Made by a program: the position numbers and the translations under genes
Shown here: positions 38,772 to 48,573 of the stretch, one piece after another
Layout: each line of letters starts with the position of its first letter
Position numbering within the stretch: position 1 is the first letter of the stretch
NCBI RefSeq assembly: GCF_000314995.1
Contig: NZ_BAEO01000041.1
Coordinates: 34,396 to 98,395 of the forward strand
Length of the DNA: 64,000 nt
Direction of reading: 5' to 3'
DNA from: Paraglaciecola arctica BSs20135
GTDB taxonomy: Bacteria; Pseudomonadota; Gammaproteobacteria; Enterobacterales; Alteromonadaceae
Notes under the pieces: model-generated
What the model was told of the DNA's origin: nothing
The model's input: the letters and a program-made list of their open reading frames with translations, nothing else
Databases searched by the model: none

Positions 38772-39695
38772 TTGAGAACAGCGAGTAAACTCAATAGGCA
38801 TTTTCATTTGTCTCTGGCAGAAATCATTCAGCTCTGGCGGGATAGAGCACGAAAAGATACAATAGTAACTAATAAACGAATTGTATTAAGTAGGAATAAA
38901 GCATTGCCCGCCACAATTAAAACTTCAGCTGAAATAGAAAAAATGCGTGTCGCTGGACGTCTCGCCGCAGATGTCTTACAAATGATCGGTGAATATGTCA
39001 AAAAAGGCGTAACCACTAATGAGTTAGATCAGATTTGTCACGACTACATTGTTAACGTGCAAAAGTGTATCCCAGCTCCTCTTAATTACGGTAGCCCGCC
39101 ATTTCCGAAATCTATATGTACTTCAGTTAACCATGTCATTTGTCATGGTATTCCAGCTGACAAACAACTCAAAGATGGTGACTCAGTTAATATTGATGTA
39201 ACTGTTATTAAAGATGGATATCACGGCGATACATCAAAAATGTTTGTAGTTGGGAAACCCTCTATATTGGCCGAGAGACTAATCAGAGTGACACAAGAGT
39301 GTTTGTATAAAGGCATTAAAATGGTCAAGCCAGGTGTTCGCCTAGGTGATATTGGTCATGTTATTCAGCAATATGCTGAAAGTCATAATTATACAATTGT
39401 CCGTGAATATTGCGGCCATGGAATAGGGGCGAATTTTCATGAAGAGCCTCAAGTAGTGCATTATGGAAAACCCAACACCGGCGAAACCCTTGAAGAAGGT
39501 ATGTGTTTTACTATTGAGCCTATGGTCAATGCAGGTAAACGTTATTCAAAAGTATTACCTGATAAATGGACAGTAGTCACCAAAGACAGAAGTTTAAGCG
39601 CCCAGTGGGAACACACCTTGTTAGTCACGGCAAATGGTGTCGAAATTTTAACCTTACGAGACGATGAAGAAATCGACCGCATCATTAACCATTAA
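38772..39695 (+). CDS. map: Methionine aminopeptidase type I, with extended N-terminus
   Basis: The catalytic part starts near IKTSAEIEKMRVAGRLAADV and has every metal and active-site residue of type I enzymes: His in ICHGIP, Asp in NIDVTV, Asp in GDTSKMF, His in GHGIGANF, Glu in IEPMVN, Glu in QWEHTLL. It removes the initiator Met from nascent proteins. Upstream of this domain the frame stays open for about 54 more residues to a TTG at 38772, which lacks a clear ribosome site. The extension (SKLNRHFHLSLAEIIQLWRD) looks like a ribbon-helix-helix/ParD-like antitoxin fragment, and its beginning may lie in another frame. The start is therefore uncertain. It is divergent from the rpsB side and precedes glnD, the usual neighbourhood. 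Confidence 0.85.
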   Translation: MRTASKLNRHFHLSLAEIIQLWRDRARKDTIVTNKRIVLSRNKALPATIKTSAEIEKMRVAGRLAADVLQMIGEYVKKGVTTNELDQICHDYIVNVQKCIPAPLNYGSPPFPKSICTSVNHVICHGIPADKQLKDGDSVNIDVTVIKDGYHGDTSKMFVVGKPSILAERLIRVTQECLYKGIKMVKPGVRLGDIGHVIQQYAESHNYTIVREYCGHGIGANFHEEPQVVHYGKPNTGETLEEGMCFTIEPMVNAGKRYSKVLPDKWTVVTKDRSLSAQWEHTLLVTANGVEILTLRDDEEIDRIINH

Positions 39696-39799
39696 CCCAA
39701 CAGTGGGCTAGCCAAAATCAATCAAACCTTATGATAAATAAATATTGCTAGCGATAAATAGTTATTTGTCATAAACCTTGATCCACGTAATTTGTATCT

Positions 39800-42451
39800 A
39801 TGGATCAGGCCACCACTCCATTAAAGGTATTTACATTGTCTCTACAAAGCTTACTTAGCCAAATAAAATTGATTAACAGTACAGATAATATTGCGGCCTA
39901 TAAAACAATAGTTGCCAACAGCTTCGAGTGGCTCGATAGTGAATTAGGTACTGGAGAAGTAACAGGTCTGGTGGTAGGAAGAGCGACATTTGTGGATGCG
40001 TTGCTCAGGCACATTTGGCAGCTAATGGGTTTACATAACGAACAACATTTAGCCTTAGTAGCTGTAGGTGGTTACGGTCGTGGGCAACTACAACCTTACT
40101 CTGATATTGACTTATTACTACTGAGTAAAAAGTCATTATCGAAAGAACAACAAGAACGAATTAGCCAGTTTATTACTCTGTTATGGGATATTGGACTCGA
40201 CGTTGGGCAATCAGTTCGCACCATCAAAGAAACGTTTCAACTGGCGAAACAAGACGTCACCATAGCAACAAACTTAGTTGAAGCACGTTTATTAAACGGC
40301 TGTCAGGCAACCTTTGAAGGCTTGCAAGACAAACTGAGTTCTCGCGGATATTGGAGCAGTAAAGACTTTTTCCTAGCAAAATATCAAGAACAAAAACAAC
40401 GCCATAGAAAATTCAAAGATGAGTCCTATAACCTAGAGCCCAACGTGAAAGAAAGCCCTGGTTGCCTGCGTGATATCCAATCTATTGGCTGGGTGGCAAA
40501 GAAACATTTTAACGCTACGGATGGTAAGGATTTATTAGAGCATGGTTACTTTAATCAACAAGAATTTGACGAATTAATAGAATGTCGTGAAACCCTTTGG
40601 CGCATTAGGTTTGCCTTACACATAGTGTCTGGGCGCAACGAAAACCGCTTGCTGTTTGACTATCAAACTGATGTAGCCGCACGATTAGGTTACGGCAACG
40701 ACGGGAAAACGGCTGTAGAAAAAATGATGAAGATTTTTTTCAGAACGGTCAGACGTATTAGTGAACTGAACAACATGTTAATGCAGCGTTTTAGCCAAGA
40801 CGTATTAAGTCTAAAGGTTAAACAACAAACCAAGATCAATGGCGATTTTGAACTACTCGACGGCTACATTGCCCCTACTAATGAGAATGTATTTACATCT
40901 CCCGAAGCCATTTTACAATTTCTTCTACTGATCGCAGACACTCCTGAGATACAAGACTTACACTCAAGTTGTCTACGACAATTACGCTTGGCAAGAAGAG
41001 TATTTCGTAATCAATATTATGTAGAGCGAGCTAAATGCCGTGAGCTATTTTTACAATTAGTCAAACACCCTAACTTTTTCGCATTAGGTTGGGATGTTAT
41101 GCACAAACATGGCGTTTTACAGGCCTACATCCCACAATGGGATAACATAGTAGGCATGATGCAATTTGATTTATTCCATGCCTATACAGTGGACGAACAT
41201 ACTCATAGACTAGTAAAGAATATCTATCATTATGCGCAACCAGAAAACAAAGAATTTCCCCGTTGTGGCAATATAGTAAAAAATCTTGATAAACCAGAAC
41301 TGCTATATATTGCTGCGATTTATCACGATATCGGCAAAGGCCGCAATGGTGACCATTCCAAGCTAGGTGCAGTGGATGTAGAAGAATTTTGTGGTCACCA
41401 TGGTATCAATGCCAAAGATACAGAACTGATTAGGTGGTTAGTAGAAAGTCATTTGTTAATGTCTGTAATCGCCCAAAGACGAGATATTTACGATCCCACA
41501 GTAATCAACGAGTTTGCTCAATCAGTACGTACTCACAACAATTTAAACCACTTGTATGTATTAACTTTGGCAGATATCAGGGCAACCAACGACAATCTTT
41601 GGAACGATTGGAAAGCCACATTGTTAAGAGAGTTATATTTACTCACACAAAAAGCCTTAGATAATGGTTTGGAGTGTAAAGTTGCCTTGCAAGACCGAGT
41701 TAGCGAACATCAAGCCAAAGCACTGGCCTCGATGCTCGATAACGGCATGAACGAGACTCAAATAACCCAGTTTTGGCAACGCTTAAGTGATGACTATTTT
41801 GCTCGTTTCAAACCGGCGCAAATCGCATGGCATGCCAACCTGATCCTAGCTGCTCACCCTATGACCGACGACTTTTTGCTAGTTGGCACTAGTGCTAATA
41901 CATCTAAATCGGGTGCAGAGCTTATTGTATACGGTAAAGACAAACCTATGATGTTTGCTCAAATTGCCTCAGTGTTGGACAGCCGAAATTGCTCCATCCA
42001 CGACGCACAAGTGATGCGAACACAGGATGGCTATATGTTTGATAGTTTTATTATTTTTGAACATAACGGCGATAGGATCACCTCTACATCACGTTTAGAT
42101 AGCCTACGAGAGGCGGTAGAAACACAGTTAAACAAACCTGGTGAGAAGCATGTAAATAGACGAAAAATGTCTCGGCAAATGAAACAATTGGATGTGACAA
42201 CTAAGGTTAGATTTTATGCTAGCCAAACCAATGTCACTTTGGTTGAGCTTGAAGCATTAGATGCACCTGGACTGCTGGCTAATATCAGCGAACAATTTAT
42301 TGCCTTAAATTTCAAGTTACACCAAGCAAAAATATCAACCATTGGTGAACGAGCCGAAGATTTGTTTATTATTAGTAACGAGCATGACCAACCACTGACG
42401 CAAGATGAACAAGTGTTATTGAAAAAACGACTCAGTGAGGCCTTGGATTAA
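39800..42451 (+). CDS. glnD: Bifunctional uridylyltransferase/uridylyl-removing enzyme
   Basis: 883 residues, full length. It adds or removes UMP on PII proteins (GlnB/GlnK) in response to glutamine, the nitrogen sensor. Domains: nucleotidyltransferase (VGGYGRGQLQPYSDIDLLLL), a linker/GlnE-like helical part, an HD hydrolase (IYHDIGKGRNGDHSKLG) and two ACT domains (about 705-790 and 815-883) that bind glutamine. It follows map by 104 bp. Confidence 0.97.
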   Translation: MDQATTPLKVFTLSLQSLLSQIKLINSTDNIAAYKTIVANSFEWLDSELGTGEVTGLVVGRATFVDALLRHIWQLMGLHNEQHLALVAVGGYGRGQLQPYSDIDLLLLSKKSLSKEQQERISQFITLLWDIGLDVGQSVRTIKETFQLAKQDVTIATNLVEARLLNGCQATFEGLQDKLSSRGYWSSKDFFLAKYQEQKQRHRKFKDESYNLEPNVKESPGCLRDIQSIGWVAKKHFNATDGKDLLEHGYFNQQEFDELIECRETLWRIRFALHIVSGRNENRLLFDYQTDVAARLGYGNDGKTAVEKMMKIFFRTVRRISELNNMLMQRFSQDVLSLKVKQQTKINGDFELLDGYIAPTNENVFTSPEAILQFLLLIADTPEIQDLHSSCLRQLRLARRVFRNQYYVERAKCRELFLQLVKHPNFFALGWDVMHKHGVLQAYIPQWDNIVGMMQFDLFHAYTVDEHTHRLVKNIYHYAQPENKEFPRCGNIVKNLDKPELLYIAAIYHDIGKGRNGDHSKLGAVDVEEFCGHHGINAKDTELIRWLVESHLLMSVIAQRRDIYDPTVINEFAQSVRTHNNLNHLYVLTLADIRATNDNLWNDWKATLLRELYLLTQKALDNGLECKVALQDRVSEHQAKALASMLDNGMNETQITQFWQRLSDDYFARFKPAQIAWHANLILAAHPMTDDFLLVGTSANTSKSGAELIVYGKDKPMMFAQIASVLDSRNCSIHDAQVMRTQDGYMFDSFIIFEHNGDRITSTSRLDSLREAVETQLNKPGEKHVNRRKMSRQMKQLDVTTKVRFYASQTNVTLVELEALDAPGLLANISEQFIALNFKLHQAKISTIGERAEDLFIISNEHDQPLTQDEQVLLKKRLSEALD

Positions 42452-42592
42452 TGTTTTGATTGGTGTTTTTTTACTTAAGGTGACCGTTGCTTAGGAGCTA
42501 TTTACTGCTCCATGTATTGCATGAACGATTAAATTCATAAAAAACACTGCATTCAAAAAACGCAGCATCAATTAAATGTTTGGTTTGTTAGC

Positions 42593-42632
42593 GGCCATTG
42601 GCAAGGCAAGAAAAAGTGCCTTTTAAATGGCC
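42593..42632. terminator. Two-tier hairpin between convergent glnD and NTF2-like gene
   Basis: Outer arms GGCCATT/AATGGCC and inner arms AAGGCA/TGCCTT nest in one 40-bp structure. It lies just 4 bp beyond the NTF2-like stop and 141 bp after glnD. There is no clean T tract, so it could be a terminator for either strand or an RNA end-protecting structure. Confidence 0.55.
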
Positions 42633-42636
42633 ATTA

Positions 42637-43098
42637 TTATTGAGTGTATTCGGTTAATACTATATTTTCAGGAAGGTCTTCGGTTTTTATTTTGGTTGAA
42701 TGCAACATTTTAATTTTCCACTGATTTCCCTGCTTAATCATTACCGCACTTTCTAACCATACAACTTCACCTTGTTTATCATCCATATGAAAGGTGGCTT
42801 TGTTCCAATAACTTACCCATGCCATATTCCCCATAACTTCACTTCTAATGATATTAAAATAATTACGTCTGCTGTATTTAGAACGTTGTACTACATTAAT
42901 TAAATCATTTAAGCTCCAGTCTTCTCCATCCTCTAGCAGCTGAAAATCTTCAGTTACTACAGTTCTCATTTTTTTATGATCAACGGCAGACATGGCTGAA
43001 AACAATTCTTGTACGGGTTTAAATACTGCCTGCTCAGCATTGGAAACAGTGCTAAACATAAGTGTTAACATCAATACTAATAAATTTATTTTTTTCAT
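42637..43098 (-). CDS. Exported NTF2-like (SnoaL/DUF4440-type) protein
   Basis: 153 residues. The signal peptide is about 21 residues (MKKINLLVLMLTLMFSTVSNA). The mature part has the cone-like NTF2 pattern: FSAMSAVDHKKMRTVVTEDFQLL, then WVSYWNKATFH and a C-terminal GNQWKIKMLHST strand pair. Such proteins bind small molecules or catalyse simple reactions; no catalytic residues are evident. It lies 95 bp after the amidohydrolase on the same strand and may share its transcript. Confidence 0.75.
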   Translation of the reverse strand: MKKINLLVLMLTLMFSTVSNAEQAVFKPVQELFSAMSAVDHKKMRTVVTEDFQLLEDGEDWSLNDLINVVQRSKYSRRNYFNIIRSEVMGNMAWVSYWNKATFHMDDKQGEVVWLESAVMIKQGNQWKIKMLHSTKIKTEDLPENIVLTEYTQ

Positions 43099-43193
43099 TA
43101 TTGTTTACCTTTTAATTTTCCGTAAAAGCAAAAACCTACTGCTAATTGTAAATAGTACGCTTGGTTAGTTTTTATCAGAGTTCAGTTACATGA

Positions 43194-44618
43194 CTAATCG
43201 ATATTTCGATACGCTAAATCTGATTGCTGATGCAATTTACCACCACGTACAATTTGTTTGACGCTACGAAAGGCGCGTATATCTTTAAGTGGATCTTCGG
43301 ATAAAACTAAAAAATCAGCTGTTTTACCTACTTCTATGGTACCGAATTTGGAAGATCCCCCCATGGCACCCGCACCATTTTTGGTCGAATATATGATGAT
43401 ATCTTTGGCAGCTAAGCCAGCATTTTGCATAGCTTCCATTTCAGCATAAATTGAGGGGCCATGAAGGGTTAAGGGATTGCCTGCATCGGTTCCTGTTGCT
43501 ATTAGGCCACCGGCGTTATGAACTTTAAGTAAGTTTTCATTCATTTGCGACAATTGCATACCTGAAGATTGCAGACGGTCAAATGCCCATACACCAGTAA
43601 GCCACTCAGGTTTTACAGAGCTTAATCGTTCGGGAGTGGTTATATTATCAAGAGTTTCTTGGTCAACACAGCCATTGGGATCGTCAATAGGTAATGGTAG
43701 ATTTAAAGCGACACTTGAATATCCTCTAGTCCAGCCTCCATGGACTAATAATGTCGGTACGTAATAAACCTTATTGGTTACCAGTAAGTTTAAAAATTCT
43801 TGGTCTAGCGGTTTATCATCAACACTGTGCACTAACATTTTTGCACCTGCTTTTATGGCTACTTTTGCTTCTCGAAGCGTTGTTGCATGCACGATAAGTT
43901 TCATGCCAGAGTCTTTAACGCCTTTGCCTATCGCATACATGCGCGCATCTAATTCATCTCGTTTATCCTCAGGGGGTGTTAAAAACCATACTTTTACGGT
44001 ATCTGAGCCACTTTGACGAACTTTATCAACACTGGCTACCGCCTCTTCTATACTGCCCATAGGCAAAAAAGTGTAAACTTCATCATTCAATTGCATTGCG
44101 TCTACTGTTACCCAAGTCACTAAAGGTCCAACAGCTTTGATATTTGGAACATCATTAGAATGAGCAAACTTTTGATGCAATTGAGTTGTCCAAAATGGAC
44201 CGCCAACATCAAACACAGAGGTGATCCCTGAACATAAATAACTTTTCAACCAACGTTCAGGGTTGGCTAAGTTAGCCATAGACGTTTTTTCATAAGGGTA
44301 AACTTCGGGCGCAGCAATACCATCTGGGCGACCATCAATCCAACCGGTTTGATTAAAATGAACATGTGCGTCAACCAAACCAGGGGTTATATATTGCCCC
44401 TCAACATTAATAACGTTTTTTTGTCCACTAATTTGGCAGGTTTTGGCGCTACCAACACAGCTGATTTTGCCATCGGTAACAATAATGGTAGCGTTTTTAA
44501 TTGGCTCATTATCGGTACCATCAATAACGGTAGCCCCCTGATAATAAGTCGATTGAGCATAAATTGATGACGAAATGAAACACATTAAGATTGCAATAGA
44601 TTTTATATAGGTACACAT
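43194..44618 (-). CDS. Secreted amidohydrolase (imidazolonepropionase-like)
   Basis: 474 residues from the ATG at 44618, preceded by GGAAGA 8 bp upstream and opening into a signal peptide MCTYIKSIAILMCFISSSIYAQS. A frame extension to 44648 adds ten residues but no better ribosome site. The amidohydrolase-type metal sites are VDAHVHF, the Lys/His-containing middle (VKVWFLTPP, KLIVHATTL, MLVHSVDD) and GTDAGNP. The family hydrolyses amides or cyclic imides, often of exported prolidase or dipeptidase type. The substrate is not visible. The 312-bp gap to yebG contains small hairpins at 44811-44832 and 44855-44876 and nothing coding that I can support. Confidence 0.88.
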   Translation of the reverse strand: MCTYIKSIAILMCFISSSIYAQSTYYQGATVIDGTDNEPIKNATIIVTDGKISCVGSAKTCQISGQKNVINVEGQYITPGLVDAHVHFNQTGWIDGRPDGIAAPEVYPYEKTSMANLANPERWLKSYLCSGITSVFDVGGPFWTTQLHQKFAHSNDVPNIKAVGPLVTWVTVDAMQLNDEVYTFLPMGSIEEAVASVDKVRQSGSDTVKVWFLTPPEDKRDELDARMYAIGKGVKDSGMKLIVHATTLREAKVAIKAGAKMLVHSVDDKPLDQEFLNLLVTNKVYYVPTLLVHGGWTRGYSSVALNLPLPIDDPNGCVDQETLDNITTPERLSSVKPEWLTGVWAFDRLQSSGMQLSQMNENLLKVHNAGGLIATGTDAGNPLTLHGPSIYAEMEAMQNAGLAAKDIIIYSTKNGAGAMGGSSKFGTIEVGKTADFLVLSEDPLKDIRAFRSVKQIVRGGKLHQQSDLAYRNID

Positions 44619-44854
44619 ATAATTATCTTCCATGAAGTGATTATTCACTCTTTAGCAGAACAAATATGAAACAACAACCACGTTAGCCAGAAATCCAAGA
44701 TAACACGCTTTTATAAATCTATGTAATTAGGCATTTAAATGTACTAGGAAGACCATATTTGCGGGATAAATATAGAAAAGCTTCAGTTGGCCTTTAGGTA
44801 AAGTGCAATAGACGCGGCGCGGGAACCGCGTCAAAAATCATCATGGATGATTAT

Positions 44855-44876
44855 GCGAAGCGTGCTGTTCGCTTTT
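44855..44876 (+). terminator. Weak + strand hairpin with T run, gap after yebG
   Basis: GCGAA and TTCGC pair over 5 bp across an 8-nt loop and are followed by TTTTT. No plus-strand gene precedes it, so it may be only the back side of a yebG terminator. A nearby GC-rich hairpin (GACGCGG / CCGCGTC, 44811-44832) is of unknown use. Confidence 0.3.
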
Positions 44877-44930
44877 TACAAAAAAATAAGCCTCAGTAAC
44901 GCAACGTCAATACAGAGGCCAGCAATTAAC

Positions 44931-45221
44931 TTAAGCTTTCTTCTTATCAATCTTTACCACATCAGCTTTTTCTTCAGTCAACAACACGTCAGCCGTGGTG
45001 CCTTTTAATAACTTGCCCAGTGAGTCTTTATTTTTTGATAACATAATAGATAACTCTTCTAATACTTTGGCCTCAATTTTAAAGCCTTTGCCTTCGATGT
45101 ATTCACTCAGGTTATCCGCCACATCAAGCATTTTATCGTATTGATCGGCTTCTTTTTTATCTGCGCTCACAAACTTCTCCACCCCTTTGTGTTCTACAAC
45201 ATAACGTGTGATTACGGCCAT
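44931..45221 (-). CDS. yebG: YebG family SOS-induced protein
   Basis: 96 residues starting MAVITRYVVEHKGVEKF, matching YebG, a small DNA-damage-inducible protein. The C-terminal end is Lys-rich, as usual for YebG. A LexA box 49 bp upstream shows SOS control. The molecular function is not known. It follows the isc operon on the same strand but is separated from it by a terminator. Confidence 0.9.
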   Translation of the reverse strand: MAVITRYVVEHKGVEKFVSADKKEADQYDKMLDVADNLSEYIEGKGFKIEAKVLEELSIMLSKNKDSLGKLLKGTTADVLLTEEKADVVKIDKKKA

Positions 45222-45269
45222 AATTTGCTCTCTTTTAGTTTACTTATGGGTATTAGACTAACACAACAA

Positions 45270-45285
45270 CTGTATGTATAAACAG
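45270..45285 (-). promoter_or_regulatory. LexA box (SOS operator) of yebG
   Basis: CTGTATGTATAAACAG fits the gammaproteobacterial consensus CTG-N10-CAG with the central AT alternation. It lies 49 bp upstream of the yebG ATG. Confidence 0.88.
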
Positions 45286-45324
45286 TTAAATGTAAAATCG
45301 TTACCAAAAGAGTGTAACTTGTAG

Positions 45325-45352
45325 ACAATAAAAAACCAGCCCGTGGCTGGTT
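45325..45352 (-). terminator. Terminator of the isc operon
   Basis: AACCAGCC (45334-45341) and GGCTGGTT (45345-45352) form an 8-bp stem with a 3-nt loop; TTTTATT follows on the minus strand. It lies 33 bp after the fdx stop, leaving no room for an iscX gene. Confidence 0.92.
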
Positions 45353-45385
45353 CTCTATATCAAAACAAACATTTATTTGTTTTAG

Positions 45386-45724
45386 TTAATGTCCTTCACT
45401 CACCATATTGACTGTGTACTTAGGAATTTCTACCACTAAGTCTTCATCTTGGATAATAGCTTGGCAGCTTAGTCTAGAATCGGGCTCTAGACCCCATGCT
45501 TTGTCTAACATGTCTTCTTCCAACTCATCGCCTTCTTCTAGGGAATCAAAGCCTTCACGGACAATGATGTGACAAGTGGTGCACGCACATACTTTTTCGC
45601 AGGCGTGTTCAATATCAATACCGTTTTTTAAAGCAAGATTTAGTACAGAGATACCTTTTTCACCTTCTAAAACGGCACCATCTGGGCACAACTCTTCATG
45701 AGGTAAAAAAATAATTTGTGGCAT
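45386..45724 (-). CDS. fdx: [2Fe-2S] ferredoxin of the Isc system
   Basis: 112 residues from the ATG at 45724; the upstream extension of this frame runs into hscA and is not used. The cluster ligands Cys42, Cys48, Cys51 and Cys87 are in the usual pattern (CEKVCACTTC, SRLSCQ). It gives electrons to IscS/IscU during cluster building. It is the last gene of the isc operon and starts 22 bp after hscA. Confidence 0.96.
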   Translation of the reverse strand: MPQIIFLPHEELCPDGAVLEGEKGISVLNLALKNGIDIEHACEKVCACTTCHIIVREGFDSLEEGDELEEDMLDKAWGLEPDSRLSCQAIIQDEDLVVEIPKYTVNMVSEGH

Positions 45725-45746
45725 AGTTAAGTTCCTAATATTCAGT

Positions 45747-47609
45747 TTATATACGGTCAACCGATTGACCAGAGAAAGCACTTTTAATCGATTGATCCAT
45801 GCGTCTTTGAGCAAAGGCTTGGCTTAATTTATCTACTTGTTCGATAGCAGCTTTAATTGCTTCTTTATCATTACCTTTAGCTACTTCGCTTAGGTTAAGT
45901 AGTGCCATTTCTATGGCTTGTTTTTCAACAGTTTCAAGCAAGGCTTGGCCATCAGCATCCATTGCAGCCTGCAGGTTTTCTTGAACTCTGGAGGCTTCTA
46001 CTTGTTGTTCTTTCAACATCCTTGCCTGCATATCTTCATCGGCATAATCCATCGACGCTTTTAACATCTCGGCAATTTCACTGTCTTCTAATCCATATGA
46101 AGGTTTCACTTGAATTTCAGCCTGAACACCTGAAGACTTTTCCATAGCGCTAACGTTTAATAAACCATCGGCATCTACCTGAAAGGTCACCCGAATATGG
46201 GCAGCACCGGCGGCCATGGGAGGAATGCCTTTTAATGTGAATTTAGCCAAGGATCTACAATCCTTAATCAACTCACGTTCACCCTGCAACACATGTACCA
46301 TCATGGCAGTTTGGCCATCTTTAAAGGTGGTAAACTCTTGGGCTTTGGCCACTGGGATAGTGGTATTGCGCTGGATAACTTTTTCAGTCAAGCCACCCAT
46401 AGTTTCAATACCCAAAGATAATGGCAATACGTCTAGTAACAGCATGTCACTATCAGGCTTATTACCTACCAAAATATCTGCTTGAATAGCTGCACCTATG
46501 GAAACCACTTTATCAGGATCAATTGATGTTAATGGTGAGCGCTCGAAAAACTCGCCTACTTGCTGGCAAACGAAAGGCACGCGGGTCGAACCTCCTACCA
46601 TCACCACTTCAATCACCTGATCTTTTTCTAGCTGGGCATCTTTTAGAGCTCGTCGGCAGGCTCGCAAGGTATTTTTAACTAAAGGGGCAATCAGTTTTTC
46701 AAATTTGTCGATAGAGATCACCACCGAGTGGTGCTTACCCGTATCGTCTTCAAACTGAACTGTATATACAGACTCTTCACTTAACGCTTCTTTGGCTTCT
46801 TTAGCTTTATCTAAAAGAACACGATGTAATCTTTTAGATAACTCTCCAGTTAACTCACTACTTTGGCGAATAAACTCCACCAGCAAGGCATCAAAATCAT
46901 CACCACCCAATGCAGAATCACCGCCGGTAGAAAGTACTTCGAATACACCTTTGCTCAAACGCAAAATAGAAATATCAAAAGTGCCACCGCCCAAATCATA
47001 AACGGCAATAATACCTTCTTGGCCAGAATCCAAACCATAAGCGACAGCGGCTGCAGTGGGTTCGTTGAGTAAACGTAATATTTTTAAGCCCGCTAGTTCT
47101 GCTGCGTCTTTGGTACCTTGACGCTGAGCATCATCAAAATAGGCAGGAACTGTGACTACTGCCCCTTGTAATTCATCACCTAAGGTTTGCTCTGCACGTT
47201 TTTTTAGTTCTTTTAATATTTGCGCCGAGACCTGAACTGGGTTCACATTACCCGAAGCAACTGCCATCACTGGTGATAACGAGTCAGTAAATTGGTAAGG
47301 TAAATTAGGGTAAGCCGTTTTAATATCTTGTACCGAACGACCTAAAAAACGTTTTACTGAAATAATAGTGTTAGACGGGTCAGTACTTGCCTGTTGTTTG
47401 GCTTCTTGTCCAATCACCACTGAATCAGCTAAATACCTGACCACTGAAGGCAATAAATGCCGACCTTGTGAGTCGGGTAAAGTCAGTGCTTCACCACTAC
47501 GTACAGATGCTACTAATGAATTAGTGGTACCTAAATCGATACCAACCGCTAATTTGCGTTGATGTGGTACGGTGCTTTGACCGGGTTCAGATATTTGCAG
47601 AAATGCCAT
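45747..47609 (-). CDS. hscA: Fe-S cluster assembly chaperone HscA
   Basis: 620 residues, specialised Hsp70. The ATP-binding start is [17 protein letters not shown], the phosphate-2 loop [14 protein letters not shown] and the adenosine loop [14 protein letters not shown]. It lets go of clusters from IscU with HscB. The gene follows hscB by 37 bp. Confidence 0.97.
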   Translation of the reverse strand: MAFLQISEPGQSTVPHQRKLAVGIDLGTTNSLVASVRSGEALTLPDSQGRHLLPSVVRYLADSVVIGQEAKQQASTDPSNTIISVKRFLGRSVQDIKTAYPNLPYQFTDSLSPVMAVASGNVNPVQVSAQILKELKKRAEQTLGDELQGAVVTVPAYFDDAQRQGTKDAAELAGLKILRLLNEPTAAAVAYGLDSGQEGIIAVYDLGGGTFDISILRLSKGVFEVLSTGGDSALGGDDFDALLVEFIRQSSELTGELSKRLHRVLLDKAKEAKEALSEESVYTVQFEDDTGKHHSVVISIDKFEKLIAPLVKNTLRACRRALKDAQLEKDQVIEVVMVGGSTRVPFVCQQVGEFFERSPLTSIDPDKVVSIGAAIQADILVGNKPDSDMLLLDVLPLSLGIETMGGLTEKVIQRNTTIPVAKAQEFTTFKDGQTAMMVHVLQGERELIKDCRSLAKFTLKGIPPMAAGAAHIRVTFQVDADGLLNVSAMEKSSGVQAEIQVKPSYGLEDSEIAEMLKASMDYADEDMQARMLKEQQVEASRVQENLQAAMDADGQALLETVEKQAIEMALLNLSEVAKGNDKEAIKAAIEQVDKLSQAFAQRRMDQSIKSAFSGQSVDRI

Positions 47610-47646
47610 GGTCTAATTCGTTTCTTTTTGGTTGCTTTGCATAAGG

Positions 47647-48174
47647 TTATAAATCACTTAACAGATCTTCTTTTAGCTCAATTTCAGACAACATTTTATA
47701 TGAAAACTTAAGTTGGCGAATAACATCGGCCGCACTTTTTTCGTCCGTTGCCTGATCACTTTCAAGTAAGTGTCTTAACTTAGTTAAATCACTTTTAATC
47801 GTTTGTTTAATTTCATCTTCCAATGACTCTAAGGCACTCAAAGGATCGGTTCGATCAGCTATTTCAGCTAACTCTTCACGCCATTCCATTTGTTGCATCA
47901 AAAAAGCAGTGTCTTTGATGGTTTGTTGTTCATGCTGTAAATCAATTCCGCGCAGACTTAACAGGTATTCGGCTCTGGATAAAGGCGACTTAAGCACCGA
48001 ATAAGCGTCATTAACTTGGGCATTTTTTTGAATGGCCACTAACTTGTCTTGGTCACTGCCGCTGGCAAATTTATCTGGATGAGTTAAACGCTGAAGTTGC
48101 TGATAGGTTTTTGGCAACTCAGATAAGTCCACATCGAATGACACGGGAATATTAAACAGTTCGAAATAATTCAT
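47647..48174 (-). CDS. hscB: J-domain co-chaperone HscB
   Basis: 175 residues: an N-terminal J domain with the HPD motif (QRLTHPDKF) and a C-terminal three-helix bundle that binds IscU. It delivers IscU to HscA and stimulates its ATPase. It sits between iscA and hscA as in E. coli. Confidence 0.96.
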   Translation of the reverse strand: MNYFELFNIPVSFDVDLSELPKTYQQLQRLTHPDKFASGSDQDKLVAIQKNAQVNDAYSVLKSPLSRAEYLLSLRGIDLQHEQQTIKDTAFLMQQMEWREELAEIADRTDPLSALESLEDEIKQTIKSDLTKLRHLLESDQATDEKSAADVIRQLKFSYKMLSEIELKEDLLSDL

Positions 48175-48230
48175 TTGTTTTTAATAGACTTGCTGTGATT
48201 TAACTGCGCTGGAGTTTAACAAATATTGCA

Positions 48231-48554
48231 TTAAACGTTAAAGCTCTCACCACAACCACACTCACCATTAGCATTAGGGTTGGTAAATTGAAAACCTTCA
48301 TTTAAGCCTTCTTTGGCAAAATCCAAATGAGTGCCATCTAAGTACACCAAACTTTTACCGTCGATAATAATTTTCACACCATTATCTTCAAATAGTTGGT
48401 CGTCATCATTAACACTATCGACAAACTCAAGCACATAAGCTAAACCAGAACAGCCAGTGGTTTTAACACCAAGACGCAACCCTAAACCCGATCCTCTATT
48501 TTCAAGAAAGGTTTTTGCACGTTGTGCTGCGGTGTCGGATACGGTAATTGCCAC
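48231..48554 (-). CDS. iscA: Iron-sulfur assembly protein IscA
   Basis: 107 residues, A-type carrier. The three ligand cysteines are visible in [12 protein letters not shown] and the C-terminal [11 protein letters not shown]. It carries iron or clusters to [4Fe-4S] proteins. 19 bp after iscU. Confidence 0.97.
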   Translation of the reverse strand: MAITVSDTAAQRAKTFLENRGSGLGLRLGVKTTGCSGLAYVLEFVDSVNDDDQLFEDNGVKIIIDGKSLVYLDGTHLDFAKEGLNEGFQFTNPNANGECGCGESFNV

Positions 48555-48573
48555 TGGCTACTCCTACTTTAAT

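Noticed and set aside
45386..45814. Ferredoxin with a 30-residue N-terminal extension
   Set aside because: The extension is the end of hscA read in another frame; the ATG at 45724 gives the standard Fdx.
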